A stretch of 64,000 bases of DNA, taken from assembly GCF_043951865.1 (NCBI RefSeq), contig NZ_JBINJF010000002.1:1-64000 (forward strand), read 5' to 3'. The stretch comes from JAMQKA01 sp043951865 (GTDB taxonomy: Bacteria > Bacteroidota > Rhodothermia > Balneolales > Balneolaceae). The notes beneath the pieces are model-generated. The model saw only the letters and a program-made list of their open reading frames with translations, was not told the origin of the DNA and did no database searches. Both the position numbers and the translations under genes were made by a program. Below are positions 26,253 to 34,267 of this stretch, in pieces. Every line of letters begins with the position of its first letter. Within the stretch, counting starts at the first letter, position 1.

Positions 26253-27725
26253 TTGAAGAAGCTTAAAGAACTCCTGTCCGATACCCTGGTGTACGGCATC
26301 AGCAGTGTGCTGGCCCGTTTTATCAACTATCTGCTGGTACCGTTCCACACGGATGTGTTTCGGCCTGCCCAGTATGGCGTAGTGGGACTGATTTATGCGG
26401 CGATCGCTTTTTTGAATGTTATTTTCACCTTTGGGATGGAATCGGCCTACCTGCGGTATGCCAAAGATCGCGACAAGGCCCGAGACGTATTTAAAACCCT
26501 GCAGCTGGGCCTGTTGGGCATCGCCACGATACTGGCGTTCCTGCTCTGGCTGCTCTCCCCATGGCTGATGCCGTTGATGAGCCTGGATGCCGGCACGGAA
26601 ACGATCTACCTGATGATGATCGGCATCCTGTGGTTCGATACTCTTTCTATCGTACCGTTTGCCGAGCTGCGGCTGGTCCGCCGCTCCTGGCTGTTTGCCA
26701 CTCTGCGGACCGGGAATGTATTGATAAATCTCGGCCTCAACTTTTTCCTGATTCTGTCGCTGGGCTGGGGTATTGAGGCTGTGTTCTGGGCAAATGTAGT
26801 GGCTTCGGGGGCAACAACGCTAGTGCTTTGGCTTTTGACGGCCGACATGCTCAGCGGTAGCTGGTCGCACCCGGTATTTCGGAAGGCGCTGAAGTTTGGC
26901 CTCCCCTTTATTCCCGCCGGAGTCGGGTATGCCATTAATGAGATGCTCGATCGCTTTTTTCTGAACAATTATCTTTCACCTGATGCGGTGACCGCTCTTT
27001 ACGGGACCGGCTATACACCGGAGGCTGTCGTCGGGGTATACAATGCCTGCTACAAGCTGGCCGTATTCATGCTGCTGCTTGTCCAGATGTTCCGGATGGC
27101 GTGGCAGCCCTTTTTTATGCGCCACTCCGATGATGCGCAGGCTCCCGCCCTGTTTCGGGATGTATTTCGATATTTTAATGTCGCAGCGGGTATCCTGTTT
27201 TTGTCTGTAGCCCTTTTTGTCGAGGAGATCGTACAGATAGAAATCCCGGTCCTGAACGCCTACATTATCGGGAAAGAATACTGGATGGGCCTCCATATCG
27301 TGCCGCTGCTGCTGGGGGCGTATTGGTTCCACGGCTGGTATATGAATTTTTCGGCAGGAATTTTTATCGAGGAGGAAACCCGGATTTTGCCCAAAATTAC
27401 GCTGGCAGGGGCCGCCATCACCGTATGCGCCAACCTGGTCTTGATTCCTTTTTACGGCATGCTCGGCTCAGCAACAGCCACCCTTTTGAGCTATGCTGCG
27501 ATGGCCCTCCTTCTTTATCATCGCAGTACAAAGGTCTACCCCGTATCCTATGAGCTCGGCCGTGCGGGGTTAATGATCGCCGTTGCGGCTCTTTGCCTGG
27601 TTATGCAACCTGCGATGATTCAATGGGCGGGATCGGAATGGACAGCCAATATCCTGTTGTTATTGATAGGCACCTTTCTGTTGGGATTGCTCAGTTATCG
27701 GAAGGGTGCAGCAGCTATTTCGTGA
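26253..27725 (+). CDS. polysaccharide/lipid flippase (MOP superfamily)
   Basis: A 490-residue integral membrane protein with about 12-14 hydrophobic segments, of the polysaccharide synthase/oligosaccharide flippase type. The start KKLKELLSDTLVYGISSVLAR followed by FINYLLVPFHTDVFRP is typical for this family, which flips lipid-linked sugars across the inner membrane. The first codon is TTG at 26253; no better start is visible. No glycosyltransferases are nearby, so the cargo (O-antigen, capsule or lipid II) cannot be told. It stands alone between aroQ and the NYN gene. Confidence 0.9.
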   Translation: MKKLKELLSDTLVYGISSVLARFINYLLVPFHTDVFRPAQYGVVGLIYAAIAFLNVIFTFGMESAYLRYAKDRDKARDVFKTLQLGLLGIATILAFLLWLLSPWLMPLMSLDAGTETIYLMMIGILWFDTLSIVPFAELRLVRRSWLFATLRTGNVLINLGLNFFLILSLGWGIEAVFWANVVASGATTLVLWLLTADMLSGSWSHPVFRKALKFGLPFIPAGVGYAINEMLDRFFLNNYLSPDAVTALYGTGYTPEAVVGVYNACYKLAVFMLLLVQMFRMAWQPFFMRHSDDAQAPALFRDVFRYFNVAAGILFLSVALFVEEIVQIEIPVLNAYIIGKEYWMGLHIVPLLLGAYWFHGWYMNFSAGIFIEEETRILPKITLAGAAITVCANLVLIPFYGMLGSATATLLSYAAMALLLYHRSTKVYPVSYELGRAGLMIAVAALCLVMQPAMIQWAGSEWTANILLLLIGTFLLGLLSYRKGAAAIS

Positions 27726-27833
27726 ATTGAGAAGGAGTAATCCCGCTATCTTTGACAGGTTGGATAACCAGGTGTAGCAGCGAGACCTGTTGCCAAAATT
27801 ATTTCTTAAAGAATATCAGGTTTCAAAAGTATT

Positions 27834-28649
27834 ATGGGAAAAACAGAACAAGTTGGCGTCTATGTTGATGCAGCAAATGTTTCGCAAAATGGTGGCTTCG
27901 GTCTTCGGTATGAGATTCTTCGTAAATTTGCGACCCGGGGCGGAGAGTACCCGGCCCGGTTGAACGTGTACCAGATTTATGATGCCAAACGGGCCAAGCA
28001 GGACAGCTCTTACCGCGATAAGGCGACCCGGTTTGCCGAGGTGCTGCGCGACTACGAATATAAAGTGATCGAAAAACCGCTTGTCCGGAATGAAAGTCAG
28101 TCTGATGGAGAAAGCAACATTAATTCTGCGGTAGATGTAGACATGACGGTCGACATCCTGCAGCAGGCCGACGAGCTGGACAAGGTTGTACTACTCACGA
28201 ACAAGGCCAGCTTCGTGCGCCTGGTGCGCGCAGTGCAGCAGAAAGGGTGCCGGGTTGAGATTATAGGTTTCGACGCGATTGCCAGTCCGCTGAAAAGGGA
28301 GGCGGACATGTATATTTCAGGGTACCTAGTACCGGGTCTTCTGCCAATAGAATCGCCTTATGAATGGGGGCGTGTCGGTTCCCGGGTTCGGGGGGTGTGT
28401 TACGACTTTTCGCACAACGATGGGTACGGGTTTATGCGCTACCTGACCAGCTTCAATGAGCATTTGTGGATTACCGATTCCCGGTTCAAGGGATCGCCAT
28501 ACAAGACCGTGTTTGCCCATATCTCGCAATTTGAAGAGAATTTTGATACCAGTTTTCTGCCCAGTCGCGACCTGATCTTTGAGTTTGACCTGGCCGAGAG
28601 CGACAAGGGGCTCGTGGCAGAAAATATAGTCCTGGTTTCCGCCCCTTGA
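27834..28649 (+). CDS. NYN (LabA-like) domain fused to a cold-shock-like domain
   Basis: The 271-residue protein has two parts. Residues 1-172 are a NYN/PIN-like domain: VGVYVDAANVS with Asp12, SAVDVDMTVDIL with Asp101/103, and VVLLTNKASFVRLVRAVQQ. In active NYN nucleases the last motif reads like SGDxDF; here it is TNKASF (122-127), so both acids are lost. Residues 184-270 look like a cold-shock (OB-fold) domain: GVCYDFSHNDGYGFMRY, VFAHISQFE, RDLIFEFDLAESDKG. The combination suggests an RNA-binding protein, perhaps without nuclease activity. No operon partner is visible. Confidence 0.8.
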   Translation: MGKTEQVGVYVDAANVSQNGGFGLRYEILRKFATRGGEYPARLNVYQIYDAKRAKQDSSYRDKATRFAEVLRDYEYKVIEKPLVRNESQSDGESNINSAVDVDMTVDILQQADELDKVVLLTNKASFVRLVRAVQQKGCRVEIIGFDAIASPLKREADMYISGYLVPGLLPIESPYEWGRVGSRVRGVCYDFSHNDGYGFMRYLTSFNEHLWITDSRFKGSPYKTVFAHISQFEENFDTSFLPSRDLIFEFDLAESDKGLVAENIVLVSAP

Positions 28650-29054
28650 TCTTTTTTATAGGCCCGTTCAGGAGCTGGCCGGGAGGAACTAGCCTGCATT
28701 TCCCACCAAGAAATTTGTTCTTCAGCAAGGCGAAGGGAAAATGGCCGCGCAGACGTACCTTCGCACGTTGAGCAGGCGATTTCCTCTTTAATGCAGCTGG
28801 AGGGCAAATCTCGCGGCACGTTACACCCTGTTACATACAATGGTCTGTAAAATATGATGTAAGATACTGCCGATCATGAGGGTACATAATTTTATCAAAA
28901 ATTATCGTGAGAAATGCGGGCTAGCGGTCTGGAGAGCTCAGCCCATTTGTTGCCGGCCACAACGGTTTCGGCCGGAGGGGACGGACTCCAGGGGCGTTGT
29001 GTTATTCCGGGTGAGATCAGTATCCGCCCGTTTTCTTTTGACGGATCGAGGGCG
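28650..29054. other. convergent intergenic region, nothing recognised
   Basis: A 405-bp gap between the ends of the NYN gene (+) and rlmB (-). Two short open frames cross it, but neither has a recognisable domain, signal peptide or ribosome-binding site. I see no clear terminator hairpin or RNA gene. Confidence 0.5.
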
Positions 29055-29801
29055 TCATCCCTTTTTTCTTCTCCATTCGTAGCTCAGCAGGGCGGCACTG
29101 ACCGATGCATTCAGCGATTCAACCCGGTTATGCATCGGGATGGCAAAGGTATAGTCGCAGTGTTCCAGCGTCTTCTGGCGGATGCCGCTGCTTTCACTGC
29201 CGATCACAAACGCCAGTGGCCGATCAACCTGGAGGTCCCATAGTTGCGTTTCACCTTCCTGGTCTAGCCCCCCAATCCAAAAGCCGGCCTCCTTCAGTTT
29301 TAGGATCGCCTGGTTCAGGTTGCCCACTCTTACGGTGGGAATGCGCCCTGCCGTGCCGGCGGATGTTTTAAACACTGTGGCGTTGATCGGGGCCTGCCGG
29401 TGTTTGGGAACCAGTACCGCATCAATACCCGCGGCTGCGGCCGTGCGGAGAATGGCTCCCACATTGTGTGGATCTTCCAGCCCGTCCAGCAAAAGAATGC
29501 CCGGGTAGGCAGCGAGGTCGAGCGTGTCCAGCCAGGGACCGAATTCATGGTACTCAATCGCGCTCATTAAGGCTACAACCCCCTGGTCGTTGACCGATCC
29601 CACGAGGTTGTGCAACCGGGATCCCGGAACGTGGGAAATCGGAATACGGTTATTAGAAGAGAGACTAAAAATGGAGTCAATATCCTGATCTTTGACAGAA
29701 TCTCGCACAAATATTTTTTCTATGCGCTCGGGCTCATGTTCAAGCGCCTCCTTTACGGGGTTCCGGCCGTAAATGTAAATGTTTTCATCGGTTTCAGGCA
29801 T
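29055..29801 (-). CDS. rlmB: SpoU-family 23S rRNA 2'-O-methyltransferase (RlmB-like)
   Basis: A 248-residue TrmH/RlmB-type methyltransferase that modifies the ribose of G2251 in 23S rRNA with S-adenosylmethionine. Residues 7-80 are the substrate-binding domain (IYGRNPVKEALEHEPERIEKIFV). The knotted catalytic domain shows motif 1 (LEDPHNVGAILRTAAAAG), motif 2 (AFVIGSESSGIR) and motif 3 (IPMHNRVESLNASVSAALL). Length is normal. It is a single minus-strand gene. Confidence 0.93.
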   Translation of the reverse strand: MPETDENIYIYGRNPVKEALEHEPERIEKIFVRDSVKDQDIDSIFSLSSNNRIPISHVPGSRLHNLVGSVNDQGVVALMSAIEYHEFGPWLDTLDLAAYPGILLLDGLEDPHNVGAILRTAAAAGIDAVLVPKHRQAPINATVFKTSAGTAGRIPTVRVGNLNQAILKLKEAGFWIGGLDQEGETQLWDLQVDRPLAFVIGSESSGIRQKTLEHCDYTFAIPMHNRVESLNASVSAALLSYEWRRKKG

Positions 29802-29933
29802 ATTATTAATAAACAGATTGAAAAATTATCTAATTCGGTTAACTTATATATGGGAATAGGAAAACGGTGATTTAAAAAAGTAGATTATCGTTGCAAAGGA
29901 CTTCCCTACCTCTTTAAAATAAGGAATAACGTC

Positions 29934-30281
29934 ATGGACTTAGAACATAAAAACAAGGGACATTTTCTTTCTTCGGATTCATCGGATTTAATGCAGCCGA
30001 ACCAATCCTCCAGGTTGTTGAACCTGTTTAATCGGAGCCAGGCGCCGACAACATTGATCTTTATCGCCTCAATCCTGGAGATCGTGCTTGGTGTTGGTGT
30101 TGTGTTCGCATCGGTTGCGGGGCTCATGGAACCGCTTTGGTTCTCGAACTTTATGTGTTTGCTGGGAAGCCTCGGCTGCATGATCGGAGTGTTCCTGTTG
30201 TATAATATTATTCACAAAGATGGCAATGCGGAAGAACTGCTGCGCGAGGCCACCCGCCGAATTATGAACGCCCAGAACTGA
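29934..30281 (+). CDS. small membrane protein, two TM segments
   Basis: A 115-residue protein with a polar N-terminus (residues 1-38) and two hydrophobic helices: TLIFIASILEIVLGVGVVFAS (40-62) and FMCLLGSLGCMIGVFLLYNII (73-93), ending in a charged tail. I recognise no family. A second small membrane gene follows after two bases and a phosphodiesterase gene overlaps that, so the three form an operon. Confidence 0.65.
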   Translation: MDLEHKNKGHFLSSDSSDLMQPNQSSRLLNLFNRSQAPTTLIFIASILEIVLGVGVVFASVAGLMEPLWFSNFMCLLGSLGCMIGVFLLYNIIHKDGNAEELLREATRRIMNAQN

Positions 30282-30283
30282 CT

Positions 30284-30610
30284 ATGGAGCAGGAGATCCC
30301 TGACGAGCAGAAGCAGAAGTACGAATCGTATTTGAATATTCATCTCAAAAAAAATCAGACGGAGCTGCCGATCGATCAAAAGATCACCCTGCTGGAGAAA
30401 AGAGATCGCAACAAATGGTTCCACCTGCTCATAAACGTGGCTGCTATACTCCTTTTTGGCTACTCTTTTTACTTTGACTTAACACAGCTAAGTCAAACTT
30501 TTTTTATCATTATTGCAGTAGTTTTTGGAATTAACGTAGTTCTCATTTTCTACCAGAAACGACAAATTCGGTCACTCATAGAATATTTACAAACACAAAA
30601 GCATGATTAG
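30284..30610 (+). CDS. small membrane protein, two TM segments
   Basis: A 108-residue protein. The N-terminal 45 residues are charged and helical (EIPDEQKQKYESYLNIHLKK), then two hydrophobic segments (LLINVAAILLFGYSFYF and TFFIIIAVVFGINVVLIFY), then a short charged tail. No family recognised. Its stop overlaps the ATG of the GDPD gene by eight bases, implying coupled translation. Confidence 0.65.
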   Translation: MEQEIPDEQKQKYESYLNIHLKKNQTELPIDQKITLLEKRDRNKWFHLLINVAAILLFGYSFYFDLTQLSQTFFIIIAVVFGINVVLIFYQKRQIRSLIEYLQTQKHD

Positions 30611-31469
30611 ACCCGTCTGTGTGTTTTTAACAGTATTTGCTGCAATATCCCCTGCTCTATCTGCCCAGGAATCTGAATCTTTCCCCTATATGCTTCCCAC
30701 TCTTTATAGCGACAACGGAGATAACTTTATCGTCATCGCCCACCGCGGGGCCAGTGCCTATTTTCCCGAAAATACCATGCCGGCGTTCCGGGGAGCAGTT
30801 GAGATGGGAGCGGAGATGATCGAAATTGATGTGATGATGAGCAGCGACGGGGTGCCGGTCGTTTTTCATGATGCAACACTTGCAGACCATACCAACGGGG
30901 AGGGGGAACTGGCTGATTATTCCCTGGAAGAGTTAAGAGAGCTGGATGCCGGTTCATGGTTCGGCGCGGAATTTGCCGGTGAGAAAATACCCACCCTGGA
31001 GGAGGTTCTTCAGTTTGCCAGAGACAGGATTGCCGTGAATATTGAGATCAAGACCGAGGCTGTCACGGATCAGGAAAGAGGGGGCGTAGAGGAGAAATCA
31101 CTTGAGCTGGTCAGGAAGTACGGGATGGAAGACCACGTCCTTTTTTCCAGCTTTGACTACCGGGCGATAGCACACATAAAAGCGCTGGAACCAACCATGC
31201 CGGCGGCTCTTTTGTATAACAGCCAGACCTCCAACAAGCGACTGCCCTCGCAGCTGGTGGCCGATTACTCTGCTGATGCCTTTAACTGTAGTTACAAGCA
31301 GCTGAATCGCAAGCGGTTACTGGACATCCGGCTGCACAATATACCGGTGTTTGTATATACCGTGAACCAGCAGCAGAGAATGAAAAAACTGGTGAAAATG
31401 GGGGTGACGGGTATCTTTTCGGATAAGCCCGACCTGCTTCGGAAGGTGGCGGAGAATGTGAACAAGTAA
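30603..31469 (+). CDS. secreted glycerophosphodiester phosphodiesterase
   Basis: A 288-residue GDPD-family enzyme with a signal peptide (cleavage near PALSAQ, residue 19). It hydrolyses glycerophosphodiesters to sn-glycerol-3-phosphate and an alcohol in the periplasm. The catalytic sites are visible: IVIAHRGASAYFPENT (His, Arg, Glu, Asn), EIDVMMSSDGVPVVFHD (metal-binding Glu/Asp and second His) and VNIEIKTE. The C-terminal GVTGIFSDKPDLL is also typical. Its start overlaps the upstream small membrane gene. Confidence 0.92.
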   Translation: MIRPVCVFLTVFAAISPALSAQESESFPYMLPTLYSDNGDNFIVIAHRGASAYFPENTMPAFRGAVEMGAEMIEIDVMMSSDGVPVVFHDATLADHTNGEGELADYSLEELRELDAGSWFGAEFAGEKIPTLEEVLQFARDRIAVNIEIKTEAVTDQERGGVEEKSLELVRKYGMEDHVLFSSFDYRAIAHIKALEPTMPAALLYNSQTSNKRLPSQLVADYSADAFNCSYKQLNRKRLLDIRLHNIPVFVYTVNQQQRMKKLVKMGVTGIFSDKPDLLRKVAENVNK

Positions 31470-31887
31470 TACGGACCTTCCTCTCTTGATGGATATTCTT
31501 TAGAGAAGAGAACGATTGACCCTTTTCCCGTGAAGAAAAAATGGGGGACAGTACTTGTCAGGGCCTGTCCCCCCTTAGGTTAACCATATCTTTTACTGGG
31601 TAATGAACCCGATCTATCATCTACATTGACATTATAGCCCTTTTGAGCGTAGATGTTCCAAGGTGTTGCAGCCTGTAGCAGGAGAATGCCGGCTGATGAG
31701 GGCAATATAATGCAGGGAAGCCCGGTACGGTCTGCCCGTCATCATTTCTATTGGACCGTTACCAAATGCTAATTACACCATCGATCGCCATGGCACTTAC
31801 GAAATCCAAAAAAAGTTTATAACGGTTTGAATGGTGAGCCGAAAGGTTCTATTTTTCCTTAACCCTCAACTCAACCTTCAGCACATA
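31470..31887. other. intergenic region upstream of pyrG
   Basis: A 418-bp gap between GDPD and CTP synthase. It contains the GC-rich hairpin at 31543-31573 and a weaker inverted repeat CATCTAC (31619-31625) with GTAGATG (31649-31655). I see no gene, and no riboswitch I can recognise; it probably holds the pyrG promoter in its last 200 bp. Confidence 0.5.
31543..31573. terminator. GC-rich hairpin, possibly a terminator
   Basis: GGGGGACAG (31543-31551) pairs perfectly with CTGTCCCCC (31565-31573). No T-tract follows on the + strand; on the - strand it is followed by a run of T (A-rich at 31534-31541). Hairpins with GGGGACAG arms occur as repetitive extragenic elements in some genomes, so this may be a repeat rather than a terminator. 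Confidence 0.45.
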
Positions 31888-33540
31888 ATGGCAACGAAAT
31901 ATATTTTCATCACCGGCGGTGTTACATCCTCATTAGGCAAAGGTATCATCTGCGCTTCGCTCGGACGACTTCTTGTGGCCCGGGGACTGAAAGTGACCAT
32001 TCAAAAGCTGGATCCCTACATCAATGTGGATCCCGGGACGATGAATCCCTATGAGCACGGAGAAGTTTTTGTGACCGATGACGGCGCGGAAACAGATCTC
32101 GACCTGGGGCATTACGAGCGGTTCCTGGATATCAAGACCTCCCAGGAAAATAACGTGACAACCGGCCGTATCTACTACGATGTAATCAACAAGGAGCGCC
32201 AGGGGGCTTACCTGGGTAAAACGGTGCAGGTCATTCCCCATATTACGGATGAGATCAAATCGCACGTGCTGCAGCTGGGGGAATCGGGCGACTATGATGT
32301 GGTCATCGCCGAAATTGGCGGTACCGTTGGCGATATCGAAAGTCTGCCCTACATTGAAGCAGTACGCCAGCTCCGGTACGATGTGGGTCGCCAAAACACG
32401 CTGGCCATTCACCTGACGCTGGTGCCCTACCTGTCTGCGGCACGGGAACTGAAAACAAAGCCGACCCAGCATTCAGTCAAGACGCTCTCGGAAAGCGGAC
32501 TCCAGCCAGATATTATTGTCGCCCGCACGGAACATCATCTTGACCAGAGTATTCGTCGAAAAATTGCTCAATTTTGTAATGTGGAGGTCGAAGATGTGAT
32601 TGAATCGATCGACGCCCCGAGCATCTACGAAGTACCGCTGCTGATGCAGAAAGAGGGACTTGACGCCCGGGTTATCGACAAGCTTTCGCTCGAAAGGAAG
32701 GAGCCGGAGCTGGATCGGTGGATCGGCTTTGTTGAGGCGGTGCGCAATCCTTCTACTGAGATAAAGATCGCCCTGGTCGGGAAGTATGTTGAACACCGGG
32801 ATGCCTATAAATCTATTGTAGAAGCTTTTATTCACAGCGGAGCCGTTAACGACTGCCATGTCGATATTGTATGGATACAATCGGATGACCTGAACGACAA
32901 CAATATTGCCAAGAAGCTGGAGGAAGTATCGGGGATCCTTGTAGCCCCTGGTTTTGGAGGCCGGGGAATCGACGGCAAGCTGTCGGCGATAAGGTACGCC
33001 CGTGAAAATGGAGTTCCCTTCTTTGGTATTTGCCTGGGAATGCAGTGCGCTGTCATTGAGTTTGCCCGGAATGTCTGTGGCTGGGAGGATGCCAACAGTA
33101 CGGAGTTTGACGAGGACTGTGAACACCCGATCATCGATCTCATGCCGGAGCAGAAGGAGATTGAAGACAAGGGGGGAACTATGCGGCTGGGCCTGTACGA
33201 TTGCAAGATTAAGGAGGGTACCAAAACCCACCAGGCATACGGCACCGATTTTGTACAGGAACGCCATCGCCACCGTTACGAGGTCAACAATAACCTGCGG
33301 TACCGGTTGATCGAAGAGGGGATGAAGCTCTCGGGCGTAAACCCACATCGGGATCTCGTGGAGATTATTGAACTGCAGGAACATCCCTGGTTTATCGGTG
33401 TTCAGTTCCACCCGGAGTTGACCAGCACGGTCAACAATCCACAGCCCCTTTTTGTGGATTTTGTAAAGGCAAGCCTGGAATATGCCAGGCAGAATGATTT
33501 AACGAGTCCTGTCAACAAAGAAGAGGTTGTGGTTGGCTGA
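31888..33540 (+). CDS. pyrG: CTP synthase
   Basis: Glutamine-dependent CTP synthase converting UTP to CTP. From the ATG at 31888 (MATKYIFITGGVTSSLGKG) it has 550 residues, the usual length; an upstream in-frame ATG at 31831 would add an atypical tail. The synthase domain carries the ATP loop GGVTSSLGKG and LDPYINVDPGTMNPYEHGEV. The class I glutaminase domain begins near residue 280, with the nucleophile Cys in FFGICLGMQCAV (about 381) and His/Glu in VQFHPELTS. Its end overlaps the next frame, a Nudix gene whose probable ATG lies one base after the stop. Confidence 0.97.
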   Translation: MATKYIFITGGVTSSLGKGIICASLGRLLVARGLKVTIQKLDPYINVDPGTMNPYEHGEVFVTDDGAETDLDLGHYERFLDIKTSQENNVTTGRIYYDVINKERQGAYLGKTVQVIPHITDEIKSHVLQLGESGDYDVVIAEIGGTVGDIESLPYIEAVRQLRYDVGRQNTLAIHLTLVPYLSAARELKTKPTQHSVKTLSESGLQPDIIVARTEHHLDQSIRRKIAQFCNVEVEDVIESIDAPSIYEVPLLMQKEGLDARVIDKLSLERKEPELDRWIGFVEAVRNPSTEIKIALVGKYVEHRDAYKSIVEAFIHSGAVNDCHVDIVWIQSDDLNDNNIAKKLEEVSGILVAPGFGGRGIDGKLSAIRYARENGVPFFGICLGMQCAVIEFARNVCGWEDANSTEFDEDCEHPIIDLMPEQKEIEDKGGTMRLGLYDCKIKEGTKTHQAYGTDFVQERHRHRYEVNNNLRYRLIEEGMKLSGVNPHRDLVEIIELQEHPWFIGVQFHPELTSTVNNPQPLFVDFVKASLEYARQNDLTSPVNKEEVVVG

Positions 33541-33541
33541 C

Positions 33542-34024
33542 ATGCCCGGCTCGCCCTATAAAGGACGAATTCGTGTTCGGGTCAGCGGCCTGCTGATCCG
33601 GGATGAGGCTCTCCTTATGATCAGGATGCGTTCTCCTGTAACCGGCCGTACCGTCTGGTTGCCGCCGGGCGGCGGTGTGAAGTTCGGAGAAACCGCGGAA
33701 GAGGGATTGGTAAGAGAATTTCGGGAAGAAACAGGACTCCAGATAGAGGTCGGCTCCCTGCGGCACGTCAATGAACTGGTGGCTCCCCCTTTTCATGCCC
33801 TTGAGTTCTATTTTGATGTTACCGGCATGGGTGGGGAACCATCACTTGGCAGCGATCCCGAACATTCCGACAGCGGTCAAATTATGGAAGAACTCCGGTT
33901 TATACCGGTTGAAGAGTTGGAATCCTACTCTGAACCGATTGCCCCGGACTATATACGAACCGATTTTGCGGCTGAGCAGCGAGCCGGCAAGGAGGGCATA
34001 AGCTATTCGCCGGAGCATCGCTGA
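33542..34024 (+). CDS. Nudix hydrolase
   Basis: A 160-residue Nudix protein starting at the ATG at 33542, one base after the pyrG stop; an upstream GTG at 33527 would overlap pyrG. The Nudix box is complete: GGGVKFGETAEEGLVREFRE followed by ETGLQI, i.e. G-x5-E-x7-REUxEExGU. The N-terminal strand RIRVRVSGLLIRDEALLMIR is typical of MutT-like enzymes. Such proteins hydrolyse nucleoside diphosphates linked to another group; the substrate is unknown. Tight linkage to pyrG hints at a nucleotide-pool role. Confidence 0.9.
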   Translation: MPGSPYKGRIRVRVSGLLIRDEALLMIRMRSPVTGRTVWLPPGGGVKFGETAEEGLVREFREETGLQIEVGSLRHVNELVAPPFHALEFYFDVTGMGGEPSLGSDPEHSDSGQIMEELRFIPVEELESYSEPIAPDYIRTDFAAEQRAGKEGISYSPEHR

Positions 34025-34178
34025 AATCCGTATTTCATCTCTTGGATCATTGTTATACATTGGATTCCGTGAATTTGTCGTTTTTCCCATTCTCGGTTTT
34101 TACGTACCAGTAATTCTTACGTAATATTTTTATCCCATAGTAGATAAGGAGCCCGAAACCTGGGAATATGCCGAAACT

Positions 34179-34204
34179 GGGCAAAAAACGGTTTGGCAAA
34201 GTCC
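34179..34204 (+). repeat. short dispersed intergenic repeat
   Basis: GGGCAAAAAACGGTTTGGCAAAGTCC matches the copies at 46469 and 47783 across the core ACGGTTTxxCAAAGTC. It lies in the 243-bp gap between the Nudix gene and nadE. Confidence 0.45.
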
Positions 34205-34267
34205 TTTTGCAAGTTAAATGGAATTGTAAAACTAATGTGAACTGACGCCCCTGGAGTTGCCGCAATC

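Noticed and set aside
28876..29082. Short plus-strand frame in the gap between the NYN gene and rlmB
   Set aside because: No recognisable domain, signal or ribosome-binding site, and the end overlaps rlmB on the other strand.
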